Source: Lingula anatina
Taxonomy: Eukaryota > Brachiopoda > Lingulata > Lingulida > Lingulidae
DNA length: 33,713 nucleotides
Assembly: GCF_001039355.2 (NCBI RefSeq)
Contig: NW_019773739.1
Span: 21,272-54,984 of the forward strand
Direction of reading: 5' to 3'
The notes under the pieces are model-generated. The model was not told the DNA's origin, did not search any database, and saw only the letters and a program-made list of their open reading frames with translations. Every line of letters begins with the position of its first letter. Within the stretch, counting starts at the first letter, position 1. Shown piece after piece: positions 1-10,393 of this stretch. The position numbers were made by a program, and so were the translations under genes.

Positions 1-39
1 ATTTTTTTGAAAATTTTGGCCCATTTGACCTTGAAGTAA

Positions 40-55
40 AGGTCAAAGGTCAAAT
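40..55 (+). other. DR1-like direct repeat AGGTCA-A-AGGTCA
   Basis: Two perfect AGGTCA half-sites are separated by one A, with a TGACCTT just upstream. This is the textbook DR1 layout bound by nuclear receptors such as HNF4 or RXR. AGGTCA/TGACCT-rich repeats are also common in marine invertebrate interspersed DNA, and no gene start is near, so a repeat origin is more likely than a working enhancer. Confidence 0.3.
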
Positions 56-324
56 CCAAGGGTATATTTGAAATCTTCACATATGACTTTTGGAAAGCCG
101 TCTATAGAAATTTTTCCCATAACTCCTTCCGTAGGGTAGATAATTAGCATTTAATTTTGTCGTTTTTAGACAAGGGTGCATCGCAATGAGTGCCACACCC
201 AGACCCCAATACCGACAAAGCCCAAATTTTACGTGGAACGAGTTGAGATTATAGGTGACCTAAATCCATGAGATGGGTACGGGGGCCCTTACCGTCTAGG
301 AGGAGAAGCGGTAACGGTAGCCGT

Positions 325-368
325 CCGGCGGAGCCGGTGGAGCCAACGGAGCCGGCGGAGCCGGCGGA
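325..368. repeat. 9-bp minisatellite (CCGGCGGAG)n
   Basis: About five copies of a 9-bp GC-rich unit with one or two substitutions per copy. The stretch is a sharp GC island in AT-rich surroundings. One plus frame reads Pro-Ala-Glu repeats within a 48-codon ORF from 268, but nothing else supports coding. Confidence 0.8.
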
Positions 369-396
369 ACGATCCGGACGGGACCGAAACCATGTG

Positions 397-422
397 TACC
401 GCCAGCGCTAACGCTGGTGGTA
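397..422. repeat. Perfect-stem hairpin next to the minisatellite
   Basis: TACCGCCAGCG, loop CTAA, CGCTGGTGGTA: an 11-bp stem with one G-T pair. It is followed at 423-445 by ATTATA repeats. It may be one end of a mobile element that also includes the minisatellite. Confidence 0.6.
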
Positions 423-445
423 CAATTATAATTATAATTATAACG

Positions 446-1952
446 ATAACACTTTCTACTTATTTATTTCAGCTCCATCGATCCCAATCGATTATGGTAT
501 TCAAATGTTTTGAATATCATAATTCATCAGTTTTTGTGTGAGCATAATAATGTCAGTAGTAACAATTATTAGAGATGGTATCTTATGATGAGAGAAAGTA
601 GTAGTTAGAAGTGATATTAAAGAAACTTTATATATACAGCTGTATATGTACAGGGGAAAACTGAAAAATAACAAGACTCCGAAGTGTTCTCAGCTACAAG
701 AGATCAGCATCTACTACTAGCTAGCTTGTTTCTAAATTTTATTTTTAAACCAAAATTTTTGGTTTACTTTGACTTTGTAAGATTCAGCAGAAGCCCATGA
801 AGATAAAGCACTGCACCTAGATATTCAAAGAACGCAGGACTAATGTCTCCAAGCAACTAGTGAGCTATACTATGGAAGTAAAAAAAAATTGAAGTACATC
901 ATTTTTTTTCACTCTAGAGGTTTTGGACCAACAAGCAGGCTAAAGCTGCTCTATCTATTATGGTGAAACCAGGGTGGCAGCAACACATCTGGTGGAGTTA
1001 TAATAAGAGAGAGAATATTCAGGAAAAATGTTCTCTGCAGCCTTACTATCAAATTATTTCCAGAGAGACTTTATGTAATGTTCAAATATAAATGAAGTTC
1101 TAAATTTCATAATTCTTGAATATGTAAATTGTGACATAGAAATAGTGTAGTATATCCTTCGTTCACAGGAATTTTTTTTATAATGGGAGAACAGTCAGTC
1201 TTCTTCATTCGAAAAAAGTATCAGTCTTTAATGTCAATGAAAAATATCCAACTGTTCATTTGAAATGTTTGCTACAATAAATGAAGTAAGTATCAGTAAT
1301 AACAGTGCTGGGCCAAATTTAATTTTTTAAACTGCATTTTATATTGTTTTTCAATTTTAATAAGCTAAATTCAGCAACAACATTTGTCATGCAGAGAAGT
1401 GATTCAACACATAATTTATGCTTATGACAATTTTACACCACCCAGATGTTATGTAATCCACCAGCTTACTAATACTCAAGATATTTGGCAAAACTCTAAT
1501 AGCTGAGAACACTTTCTTTTAGGCATTGCCAGTAAAAAAAGTGATTAGTTGACAGATGTGCTCAGGAATGTGACTGTCAAGGCTGAAAAGATTGAAAGAA
1601 AGGTGACAACGTATCTAAATGCAACTATCATGATTAAAAGTTAAAGAAAGCATTCACAGCACTCATAAGACTGCTTGCCTCTGGTTGATATTTTCGAACT
1701 GTAGATGGAGCTGTTTCAAGACACGCCTTCTTAGGGTGGTTGATTTCTTTTTCCTATATGAATATAGGAAATATGAATATTTCAGTGGTGCAAATACAAA
1801 TATAGTCAAATGTGTTTTGGCACAAAACATGGGTAAGCAAAATGCATCAATCCAAGAACCATTATGTTCAACTTGATGCACACTCAATCACAAATGCACC
1901 CATATAAACAATGCATATACAAACCAACTGTATTGTCATTAGTAAAATATTA
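446..1952. other. No gene seen
   Basis: AT-rich non-coding DNA with short ORFs only and no convincing splice-bounded frame. It could be intergenic or hold distal exons of the minus-strand gene, but I could not identify any. Confidence 0.5.
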
Positions 1953-2014
1953 TATTGTACAAGGTCATGATAATCTATGTACCAGTACATAAATAAATTG
2001 AATTGAAATTGAAT
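1953..2014 (+). mobile_element. LINE 3' end fragment with (TTGAA)-type tail
   Basis: This stretch nearly matches 26602-26662, the 3' end of the LINE copy downstream. Both contain ATTGTACAAGGTCATGA, AATCTATGTACCAGTACA and then AATTGAATTGAA repeats. The same sequence ending in the same pentamer tail at two loci is what 5'-truncated non-LTR insertions leave. No LINE coding sequence is recognisable upstream here, so this is a short 3' stub. Confidence 0.75.
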
Positions 2015-3583
2015 ATAAATGGCACAACACATACACACATATTAAACATGAAAGTAACACAAACCACACTAAAACACAAGCACACAGACAAACAAGCAGT
2101 CAAGCCTTTTTAAAAAATACCAACATACACAAAGGAAGAAAGAATTCCCATTTATGCTAGGTATACAAAACAGTTAAACCAGCATCTCACCCAAAAAGCA
2201 TACTGTTTAATATGTAAACAACACACAAATACAGCATAACCACTTGTATACAAAATAAACACAAGGTAAGTTAATACAACTGCATGAAAATTATAGTGTC
2301 TCAGCCCAGTCAAGAGACAAGATTACCACTCCACTGTTATTTATCCCACTTCTCGCCCTTCCTTATAAAATGACCGTTAGATAACCCCATTATTTATTTC
2401 CTTTCTTAAAAACTACAAGTTAGATAACCCCACTATAATTTATCAGTGGGACACTTATATTATTGGCGACAAGATTTATGGCCAGAACAGGTCGGTGTCA
2501 CAGAGTGATGATGAGATGAGAGTCTACTTCTTCCATATGACTCACTGTCAACACAGACTGGCGTATTTTACACTAGTACTGTCATCAGCATGAACTGGCA
2601 AACGTTGGGCAAATGTAGCCCTTTGTTTAAAAAAATATTATCTGGTTGAGATGAGAGAAAGAAAATATGGTTCCATTTGATTTTTTTTTTGGGGGGGGGG
2701 GGCATTTGCTTTCATTCTTGAAAGTTTATCTTGATATGAGAGATGAGCTATATCATATAAATGAGTCAAAAACTTCCTATATTTAAAGATTAGGGGCTTT
2801 GTCTGTGAGGTAAAGGAAGTCTTTCTCATCCATAGACAAAGAAATCACAGACAATATATTATACAAAATATATATGCCTAGCCAAGTTTCAACATCATCA
2901 CAAAAGGTGCAGTGGGAAAGGGGGTATGAAATGTCATCTTCACAACTGTACTTTACTTTTCGGAATAGAAATTCACCTTTAAGAAACAGGGCACTTAAAA
3001 GTGAGTTGTATTATTGACGAGGCGGAGATGTCTTAACCACATGCTTAGCATTGATGACATGTAAAAAACATTTAAAACAGGAATAAAAACCACATTCAGT
3101 TAAAATAGAGCAGGATATCAACCCTTTGGAGTAGATACCATCTTAAGTAGTACTAGTAAGTGTTCACATTGAAAACAGAACGTCCCATCTCATTACCTTT
3201 TGTGGATCATCAGATTACTAAACTAAGCTCTTTATAGACAGATCACCTCACTATACCCATGGCATATATATCCCTCAAAAAGATGAAGTAGAAAAAAAAA
3301 AGAAATATTTACCTGCAACCTTAGTTTTGAACTTAGCTTAATCAAACAAATCACAGAGATAGTGATTAAGGTCACAGATACCTATAACTAGGGCATCAAA
3401 CAAATGTAACACTGTGATGGGTACTTCCCAGGGAGAATCAGCCTATTTTCAATGTGAATCCGACTACTGTTTCTTCTAATTATAAACAATGAGGGCAGCA
3501 TGCTTAGCCTAATCACACCAATGCTCTAGACAAAATTTAAATACTAGTAATTAAAAGATCCTGGTGCACAGATATATCTATAG
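2015..3583. other. No gene seen; T-run/G-run tract inside
   Basis: Non-coding, with a T-run followed directly by a G-run near 2680-2702. The same T-then-G arrangement recurs near 11010-11042 and 12338-12365. Otherwise I see no structure. Confidence 0.5.
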
Positions 3584-3776
3584 ATCATTGCTTCAACAGC
3601 CCATATTGAAGGCATTGTAGACAGAAGAATGGACCTATCTCCAATATGAACCCGACATATATGACACTACAAAATGTAAATCATTGCTTAGACATCAGCC
3701 CATATTGAAGGCATTGTAGAGAGAAGAATGGGCCTATCTCCAATGTGAACCCGACATATATGGCACTACAAAATGT
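3584..3776. repeat. 99-bp tandem duplication
   Basis: Two copies (about 3584-3677 and 3680-3776) share CCCATATTGAAGGCATTGTAGA, then GAAGAATGG, CCTATCTCCAAT and CCCGACATATATG at 99-bp spacing, with a 3-bp indel near the start. A shorter diverged third copy is visible at about 3430-3467 (GGAGAATCAGCCTATTTTC). Confidence 0.85.
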
Positions 3777-4157
3777 GTTTTCCTACATGTTTAAACCATG
3801 AAAATAACACAGGTTGCTGAAAATGCCCTTTGTGTGGTATATATATAATCACAGTGAGTCATCTGGAAATAGCTACTTCACTCAGCATAAGAAACAAATC
3901 ATCTCCAAAAGAAAAACATTCAGTATAATGGCTATGTGCAGGCATTCCAAAGACCTATGTGGTACTAGTAAATGAAAAGTGTGGGAATTATGGTTAAATT
4001 CTGCAGAAATTTATCGATTAAGAATGATGCAGAGGGGGAAACAAGAAAACCTTGAGTCATGAATTTGATATTTCATATTCCACTAATTTTGAACCTTGGT
4101 TTTTCATGAATGTGTTCCATTAGGAAGCTGTAGAAGGTAAAAACTGTCCAAACATGC

Positions 4158-4363
4158 CTAACACATTTTCACACCTCGAAAAAATGTCACACAAAACACA
4201 CTCATATCTAACACACTAGCATGCTTACACACTGTCACACCTAACACACTGTCACATCTAACACACTGTCACATCTGTCACAATAGCATGCCTAACACAC
4301 TGTCACACCTAACACACTGTCACATCTGTCACAATAGCATGCCTAACACACTGTCACATTGAA
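4158..4363. repeat. Minisatellite, AACACACTGTCACACCT-type unit
   Basis: Repeats of roughly 17 bp are arranged in a higher-order unit that includes CTGTCACAATAGCATGCC. The array ends about 20 bp from the donor of the minus-strand exon at 4384-4477, so it lies inside the following intron. Units vary and follow each other directly, without unique spacers. Confidence 0.85.
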
Positions 4364-4383
4364 TACAGTGGGCATAAACTTAC

Positions 4384-4477
4384 CTTGTGACAGGCAGTAT
4401 ATGCATGGTTGTATTCTCTTCAATGACCTCCTCATCAATCCAACCTTCATCTGCTTCTTGGGACTGATTGTCTGATC
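4384..4477 (-). CDS. Exon of the unrecognised minus-strand gene, acidic segment
   Basis: The exon lies between acceptor TTTTTTAAG and donor GTAAGT. It enters in phase 1, completing Gly with the G left by the 5129 donor, and leaves in phase 2. It encodes an acidic stretch with DEGWIDEEVIEEN followed by MHILPVTR. The next exon, at lower coordinates, was not found. Confidence 0.7.
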
Positions 4478-7303
4478 CTTAAAAAATAAATTAAGATATT
4501 CGAATATCCAATATAAGACAAGTAATAATAAAGGATACAAGACTGCTCAATATCATTATTGGCTCTAGGAAGTATTCTAACCTTCAAACAATAATGCTAC
4601 AACCTGATATTAATGCTTGCTACAAGGGAGTGTTCCCATAAACCAATCTTACTACCTGGATTGCTAAAACTCTCCGGGGATTCTCACTAATCTGCATTCA
4701 ATGTAAGTGGCTTAAAGGCCTACTCAAGCTGCTGGGGGTAATTAACGCTAGTCAATTACCCCCTACATATTCAAGATGACCTGCCAGACAATTAGGATTA
4801 TTACACTGAAAGCGAGAAGCCCAGCAGAGAGAGATCCATTCAGCTAGTATGATTAGCTTATGAGAAAAAGTCCAAGGCTCTATTCCCATAGATTTTAGAT
4901 CGATCTATCCCTGCGGGGAGTCTCACAAGATTACTTTCAGATAATCCGACTTAAATGTCCGTCCCGCCTACTACAAGCTGTAAGGGGATAATTAACTTTC
5001 GTGTCCGCCCGGCTGACAGCTATTTAGCGTGAACCCCCAGGGAGTTAGGTCAATCTAAAGTAGGTTGATCTAATCTATGGGAACGCAGTCCAAGTCTACA
5101 TGATGAAACATACAATAATAATACTCACCGCTGTCCTTTCCTCCTGGGGCAAAGGTGGCTGTGAAGGGCCGTCCATCATCTGAACATGCACTTGACCAAC
5201 TGTCTGCCCTTTCTCTATCCATGGTGAGGGGTAACCTCCCATTCCTGGACTGGACCTCCTCAGGATTGGACCTCGTGGGGAATGTCAACACCACATCGTC
5301 ATAGGCATAGCTATTGTCTCTGGGAGATCTATTCACTTGGTGTGGTTTTGGCAACACATGGAATGTTTTGGATTCTCTTTTATTATCACTGTCTCTCTGG
5401 CTCTCCTTTGCTGGTTGAGTAGTTGTTTTTGATTTGTCTTTGGAGTGGCTGGAATGTTGGTGACTAGGTGGAGCTGTGATGTCATTGTTTTTGGTTGTGA
5501 TGTCACCACTTTTGGTTATGATGTCACCGTTTTTGGTTGTGATGCCACTGCTTTTAGACGTGATGTCATTAGTCTTTGTAGGAATGTTAGGCTTTTGAGC
5601 AGCACCCTGAAGAAACTGTTCTTTAAGCTGACTAACTTGGCTTACTCTAGGATTTCTAGAACAATCTCCCATATCTGTCAAAGAGTTTTTCTGAGTATTA
5701 GAAGCTCCTGAACTGTCAGAACTTTTCCTCGAAAAATCACTTATTCTTGCTTTGATGTCATTTCCATTTGGCTTAGGTCTTAAAACAGGTTTTTCTCTCA
5801 CTGCTGCAGCACTGCTTTTATTTTCCTGACTCTGAAATTTTTCAACAAGCTTGGGATCTAGAGATATATTTAGTTTTGCCTGAGTTAAGGGCTCTTTCTT
5901 GTGCAGTGAGTTCCTGGGCTTTGCAACAGGAACCCTTTTCATGCCAGAAAACGATTCGTGTGTTTCTTCCTTGTGTGTAGTGTGGAAGTCAGTAGAATTT
6001 GACACAGCTCCAACCTGATTACCCGAACCTGCAGGTTTCACAATTTGTTGTGCTTGATTCAACACAGATGCCAATTGGAATTTATTTTTAAACTCTGTCA
6101 CTGGTGATGTAACCCTTGGTTTTTCAGGGTCAGAAGACCTCGATGCTACTTTTCCTCTTCTAACTGAAGGCTTGGGACCAGAACTGGACCCATTAGAGAT
6201 CCCTTGATTTGCTGCAGAGCTCTTAGTATTCACTGCGGTCCTGCTCTCAAATTGTTCCTTTATTCTTTCCAGCGAACTCCTGGCAGAGTCTCCCTCAAAC
6301 ATTTCTTTAATCTCTGTAATGCTGCATCTTTTTTCACCGTCTGCCTGTGCATTGTTAGATTTGTTATCAGTGAGTAACCTGAAATGAGAATTAATATCAG
6401 GGCTCAAAGTACTGGCTGAATACAAAAACATGTCACTGCAAAGAGTCACTGATCAAATGTTTGTTGGTATCCAGTGCACTGCATCATGAAAGCATGAAGG
6501 ATCAAATTGTTTCCTTTTAGAAAGGAAAAAAATGTTTAAATTTAGTGATATGTATAAAATGATCTACTTATTTTTCCTCCTTCTTTTGTGAAGATGTTTT
6601 TGTGAAGAAAATTCTGTAAATATAACCTATTACAGAATTAAAAAAAAGAAAAACTCATCCCAATACAAATAGGATATAAATTCAAGCAATAGCTTTACAA
6701 AGCAGCATGCAATGTAACACTCTTTTCAATTATCTTTCAGAGCTTATACAATCACAACCTATAGATAAATATTCAGTCTTGTTATGCATGGCAATGAAGT
6801 ACTGGGAGCACTTGATAAAAACAAAATATTAGATAACAGTGTCAGTGCATTGTCACATGTAATTTTTATAGGTTACAAAGTGTGTGTCTGTGCATTGTAT
6901 TTTTATCTAAATCTGCATGCCCCTGATATTTACTTCATTGTGCAATATATAAAAAGTCAGGGGAGTATACCAGGAAAGAGCCATTCCTTTAATTTTCAAT
7001 CATTTCATCCAAAAGCCAAGAATATCTTATCCCCCCACCCATCCATCACTTTTTAAAAGGCAAATTAAGTGTCCGTCCTACACCCTTAAGCTCCACATTA
7101 TTGATAACATTGATAACAATGACACCCACATTACTAGTACCTTACTTCTGAAGTTCATATACCTCTGTTATGTTTTTTTTTTTTTTTTTTGTACTTGTTC
7201 AAGTGGAGGGAGGGGGTCAGAATTGGCCAAAAAATGTTTTGCCCCTTCCCTACACAATATCCCATAAATCCCTGTATCCTTTTGCCAGTAACAAGAAGCA
7301 AAA

Positions 7304-7344
<41 letters not shown>

Positions 7345-7717
7345 ATCATTATTTTTTTTTTACAAAAAGTTTTACCATACCTTGGTTTGGGACTGATGGG
7401 AGGCCTGCTATTCCTTTTATTTCCTCTATTACCAAGTCCTGCTTGGTTCAGCTTAGCAATAAACACAGGGTCAAACTTAAACTCCATCCCCTCCACCGTA
7501 TTATTAACTCTCCCCGGTTTTGGTTTCAGTGCTGGTTTGGATCCCCCTGGAGACGGAGAGGTCACATGACCAGGCGGAGACATGGGACTGGCGCGCTTTC
7601 CGTGGTAGACGTTTTTGGAGCGTATGGAGTGGGAGACGTACTGGTAGTTCTTGCGTCGAGAGCGCAGCCTGGAGTGAGGAGGTGTGGACGGGTGACTGGA
7701 CGCCTCTGACATACTTC
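4384..7717 (-). CDS. Partial multi-exon gene, proline/serine-rich probable scaffold protein (unrecognised)
   Basis: Three exons join in one frame: 7717-7381, 6378-5129 and 4477-4384. All borders are GT-AG, with phase 2 then phase 1 junctions and an open phase 2 end. The roughly 560 visible residues are low-complexity, polar and probably disordered. They carry repeated PKP motifs suited to SH3 binding (KPALKPKPG, PPISPKPR, KPVLRPKPN). Two copies of a DPxxxxKxxQ-like segment occur (FDPVFIAKLNQ, LDPKLVEKFQS). Four short amphipathic segments resemble EIKEMFEG, ERIKEQFES, EFKNKFQL and QLKEQFLQ. An acidic segment, DEGWIDEEVIEEN, lies near the end. This style occurs in N-terminal regions of cytoskeletal scaffolds and Rho-GEFs such as the FGD family, but I see no diagnostic domain and do not assign a family. 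Both termini are missing. Confidence 0.7.
4629..4855. mobile_element. Diverged palindromic MITE, family A-related
   Basis: The centre is a perfect GGGGGTAATT / AATTACCCCC inverted repeat. The left half (CCGGGGATTCTCAC, GGCTTAAAGGCCTACTCAAGCTG, GGGGGTAATTAAC) follows the order of modules in the element at 4877-5086. The right half is a diverged inverted copy. The left end has TGTTCCCATA, like family termini. Ends are approximate. Confidence 0.5.
4877..5086 (+). mobile_element. MITE family A, copy 1, with perfect 8-bp target duplication
   Basis: A 210-bp non-coding element flanked by AGTCCAAG on both sides (4869-4876 and 5087-5094). Its ends form an inverted repeat around TTCCCATAGAT and ATCTATGGGAA, followed inward by GATCGATCTA-type sequence. 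Related copies are at 10176, 12748 and 29608. An 8-bp duplication is typical of hAT and a few other DNA transposon superfamilies. It sits in the intron, about 40 bp from the donor at 5128. Confidence 0.85.
5129..6378 (-). CDS. Large exon (1250 bp) of the unrecognised minus-strand gene
   Basis: The acceptor TTCTCATTTCAG precedes GTTACTCAC, and the donor is AGCG then GTGAGT. The exon is open throughout in one frame, about 416 codons. It is Ser, Thr, Lys, Asn and Pro rich with no hydrophobic segment. Near 5471-5576 it carries five copies of a 7-residue repeat (GDITTKN-like). The open frame continues past the splice site to 5070, but the protein changes character there, which supports the donor. 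Confidence 0.8.
5471..5576. repeat. In-frame 21-bp coding minisatellite
   Basis: TGATGTCA (once TGATGCCA) recurs at 5477, 5498, 5519, 5540 and 5561, exactly 21 bp apart. On the minus strand it encodes NDITSKS, SGITTKN, GDIITKS, GDITTKN and NDITAPP. Because 21 is a multiple of 3, copy-number changes keep the frame. Confidence 0.9.
7300..7342. repeat. (TAAA)n microsatellite
   Basis: About ten AAAT/TAAA units, 40 bp downstream (minus strand) of the donor at 7380. It lies inside the intron. Confidence 0.95.
7381..7717 (-). CDS. Upstream exon of the unrecognised minus-strand gene
   Basis: The acceptor ATCTCTCTCATCAG precedes GAAGTATGTCAG, and the donor is CCAAG then GTATGG. The 337 bp enter in phase 1 and leave in phase 2, joining the 6378 exon as Pro-Arg-Leu-Leu. 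The product is basic and Ser/Pro-rich (SRLRSRRKNYQY, SPMSPPGHV, KPALKPKPG, PPISPKPR). An in-frame ATG at 7712 could be the translation start if upstream exons are only 5' UTR. Otherwise coding exons remain to be found between 7718 and 13500. Confidence 0.75.
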
Positions 7718-10169
7718 CTGATGAGAGAGATGATATGCTGTAGCTAATCATAAATTTCAAACACCCTAGTATTTCCAAAGATCTTATCAGATCAATTTTC
7801 ATAATATGTAGGTTCCCACTAAACTCTGTGATTTCTGTGTTCTTATTTTTCGAATAAAACTTGTTGTAGTTATGCCCAAGATAGTTTTGGAAAAAGAACA
7901 TTTATCTGTTGTACAAATTTACTGGACGATTACCATACATGTATCATGTGCACCTGAGATTCAGAGCAGAGATAACTTAATGATGTGACTGAAACTATCA
8001 GCCACACAGTACTGAGTGTATACATGATAATAACATATCATAAACAACCTTGAAATAAACTTCAGAATTTCAATGATGTCCATTCTTATGTGTCCTGAAG
8101 AACAAAATACATACCCCCGTAAATGGATTTCAGGAGACAATCATACTAATATGAATGGAAAAGTAATGCCTTTAAACGGTGTATTGTAAATAATAAACAA
8201 AAGGAAAGAAAATTTAATCTGTTCTTGCATGCATTTCCTCATAGAATAGCCGCAGTACTAAATGTATGGATGTTATGACAAAACAAGCCGGGTTGGTCAC
8301 AACATGACTTAAAACAGAAACTCAGTCCCGACTTTTACACTTAAATTTTACTCTTCACTCTCATGGCAGTCAAATACTAGTAGATCAGAATGGTTATTGG
8401 TCTTAAACTGATGTGACATCCTTTGCTACAAAACAGGCAGAATTCATCCTGGGTTCAAAGTCAAATAAAATACTAACTAAAAGTTAAGACCAACACTCGA
8501 TCCAAATTTCTTTTGTGACACAGGCCTCGCATGCACAGACATGAAAGACTTTATTATTACACAACAGACTTGGCTTATTTCCTTTTAAATATATTATACA
8601 TGTTGTATACTTGCATTGTTTTCTCCTTGACATATTTGATTTACAATCCTCTGGAAAGGTGTATTGGGTGAAAAACCCATTATGTTCTTAACCTGCCCAG
8701 CTCCCCCCCCCCCCCCTCCCTTTCATTCCACACCTTTCTTTCAAATTACTAGTATTATATACATACCTGTGTATCATAAAAAATCAGTAGAGAGCTATGG
8801 AAAGTGACTGTCATATTACATATATTTATAAAGTCAATATGTTTTTAAACCTTGCCTTATCATCTTAAATAAACAAAATAGATAACGGATAGCTAGCTTC
8901 CCTATCATGAGATAAGCAAAGAGAAATGGAACACGAATATAATATATATATATATATAGTAAATGAAATATGCAATTTCACATTGACTCATACACAAACT
9001 AAATCAACCCCCTACCCCCAAGCACTCACCTTTTTCCCCAATATAACAAAATAAATGTCTGTATGCCCCCCCCCCCACCATGAAGGCCCAGCTCCAACGC
9101 TAATTTACAATCAATAGATAGAAAGGCAGTAAGACCTAATTGCCATTCACACTAGCAAGTAAACAGTGTTAACTCCACTAGGATCGCCTTCCTAATTAAC
9201 GGTCTCTTTATATCATACCATGCCATTATACCTTTACATTTTGTGAATAATTTTTACAATGTTTATTGCTTTCATTGTTATCACTTTTTAAAAATTTTAT
9301 TTTGATGTAATTCTGTAATCATAAATCAATCTAATATTTCACAGTAATTTTTGCAACTGATAATGTAGCCAAAGAGGCATAACTCTAAAGCTACACAATC
9401 ACTTAATGTCAAATCCCCTCTTCAATTTTGCACATTTTTAACCAACAATTAAAACACTAACAGTGTTTGGTGAAAATGTTATAATACAATAACTATCATG
9501 CAAATAAGCATGTGACCATCAAATTTATCCAAATTTAGTTACATCAATCTGTTAACTTAAAATGCAGTACTATAGTGAAATATTCAACATATATATATAT
9601 TTAACTACTACTGTGCACAAAAAAATGCTTGGAAAAAAAAAGAGGAAGAGTCACGGACCTCAGTATCTTGAGCACTGGAGCAAGAAGACATAAACAATAC
9701 CACAGGAAGCATTCACACCATGCCAAAAAAAACGAACCAGTATTTGAATCTAAATCCAAACCGATAACATTTAATTCATTCCTTGATCTCTCTAACTCTT
9801 TCTCTTCTTCTCTACTCTATTTTTCTTCACTCTTTTCAGCCAAATACACTTCTAAATATTTTATGTATTTTCTGTTCTGAACATCATATGATCATTTAAT
9901 GAACTATTTCACTATATATAAACTTGACTCATTCAGATATTTGCAAGTTAAGTACTTACTAGTATATATCAAAGAATATTGGGAACAAATTGCAACATAC
10001 ATCCCACAGGAACTTCCAATTAAAAAAGCAACGCAATACGCAACTTATTTTGTAACATCTAAGGATCTTATTTCCACCTTACTCAAAAATATTGAGCATG
10101 CCTTATCATTACTACAGTGTATATAATTGTTAGGAAATAGACTTTTATGAAAGAGTTAAGTTTTGAAAA
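7718..10169. other. No confident exon; intron or upstream region of the minus-strand gene
   Basis: AT-rich DNA with C-runs near 8702-8716 and 9067-9078 and (AT)n near 8941-8958 and 9591-9600. I found no splice-bounded reading frame on either strand that I would defend. Confidence 0.45.
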
Positions 10170-10175
10170 CTATGA

Positions 10176-10386
10176 ACCCATTCCCAGAGATTAGATCAAT
10201 CCAAACTAGATAGACCTAACTCCCTGGGGGTTCATGCTAAATAGCTGTCAGCCGAGCGGGCACGAAAGTGAATTACCCCCTTACAGCTTGTAGTAGGCGG
10301 GACGGACATTTAAGCTGGATTACCTGACAGTAATCTAGTGAGACTCCCCGCGGGGATAGATCGATCTAAAATCTATGGGAATACGC
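10176..10386 (-). mobile_element. MITE family A, copy 2
   Basis: This copy is inverted relative to copy 1. It reads CCCATTCCCAGAGATTAGATC, then GGGGGTTCATGCTAAATAGC, CAGCCGAGCGGGCAC, GTAGTAGGCGGGACGGACAT and finally ATCTATGGGAAT. CTATGA flanks it at 10170-10175 and 10388-10393, a partly preserved target duplication. Confidence 0.85.
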
Positions 10387-10393
10387 CCTATGA

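Noticed and set aside
268-414. 48-codon ORF with Pro-Ala-Glu repeats
   Set aside because: The ORF is produced by the 9-bp minisatellite; no splice sites or conserved context.
4158-4363. CRISPR-like array
   Set aside because: The units follow each other without unique spacers and the genome is eukaryotic; it is a minisatellite.
7155-7380. Extension of the minus-strand frame past the donor at 7380
   Set aside because: The sequence turns into an (AAAT)n-encoded Ile/Tyr/Leu/Phe run, while GTATGG gives a donor in the right phase for the next exon.
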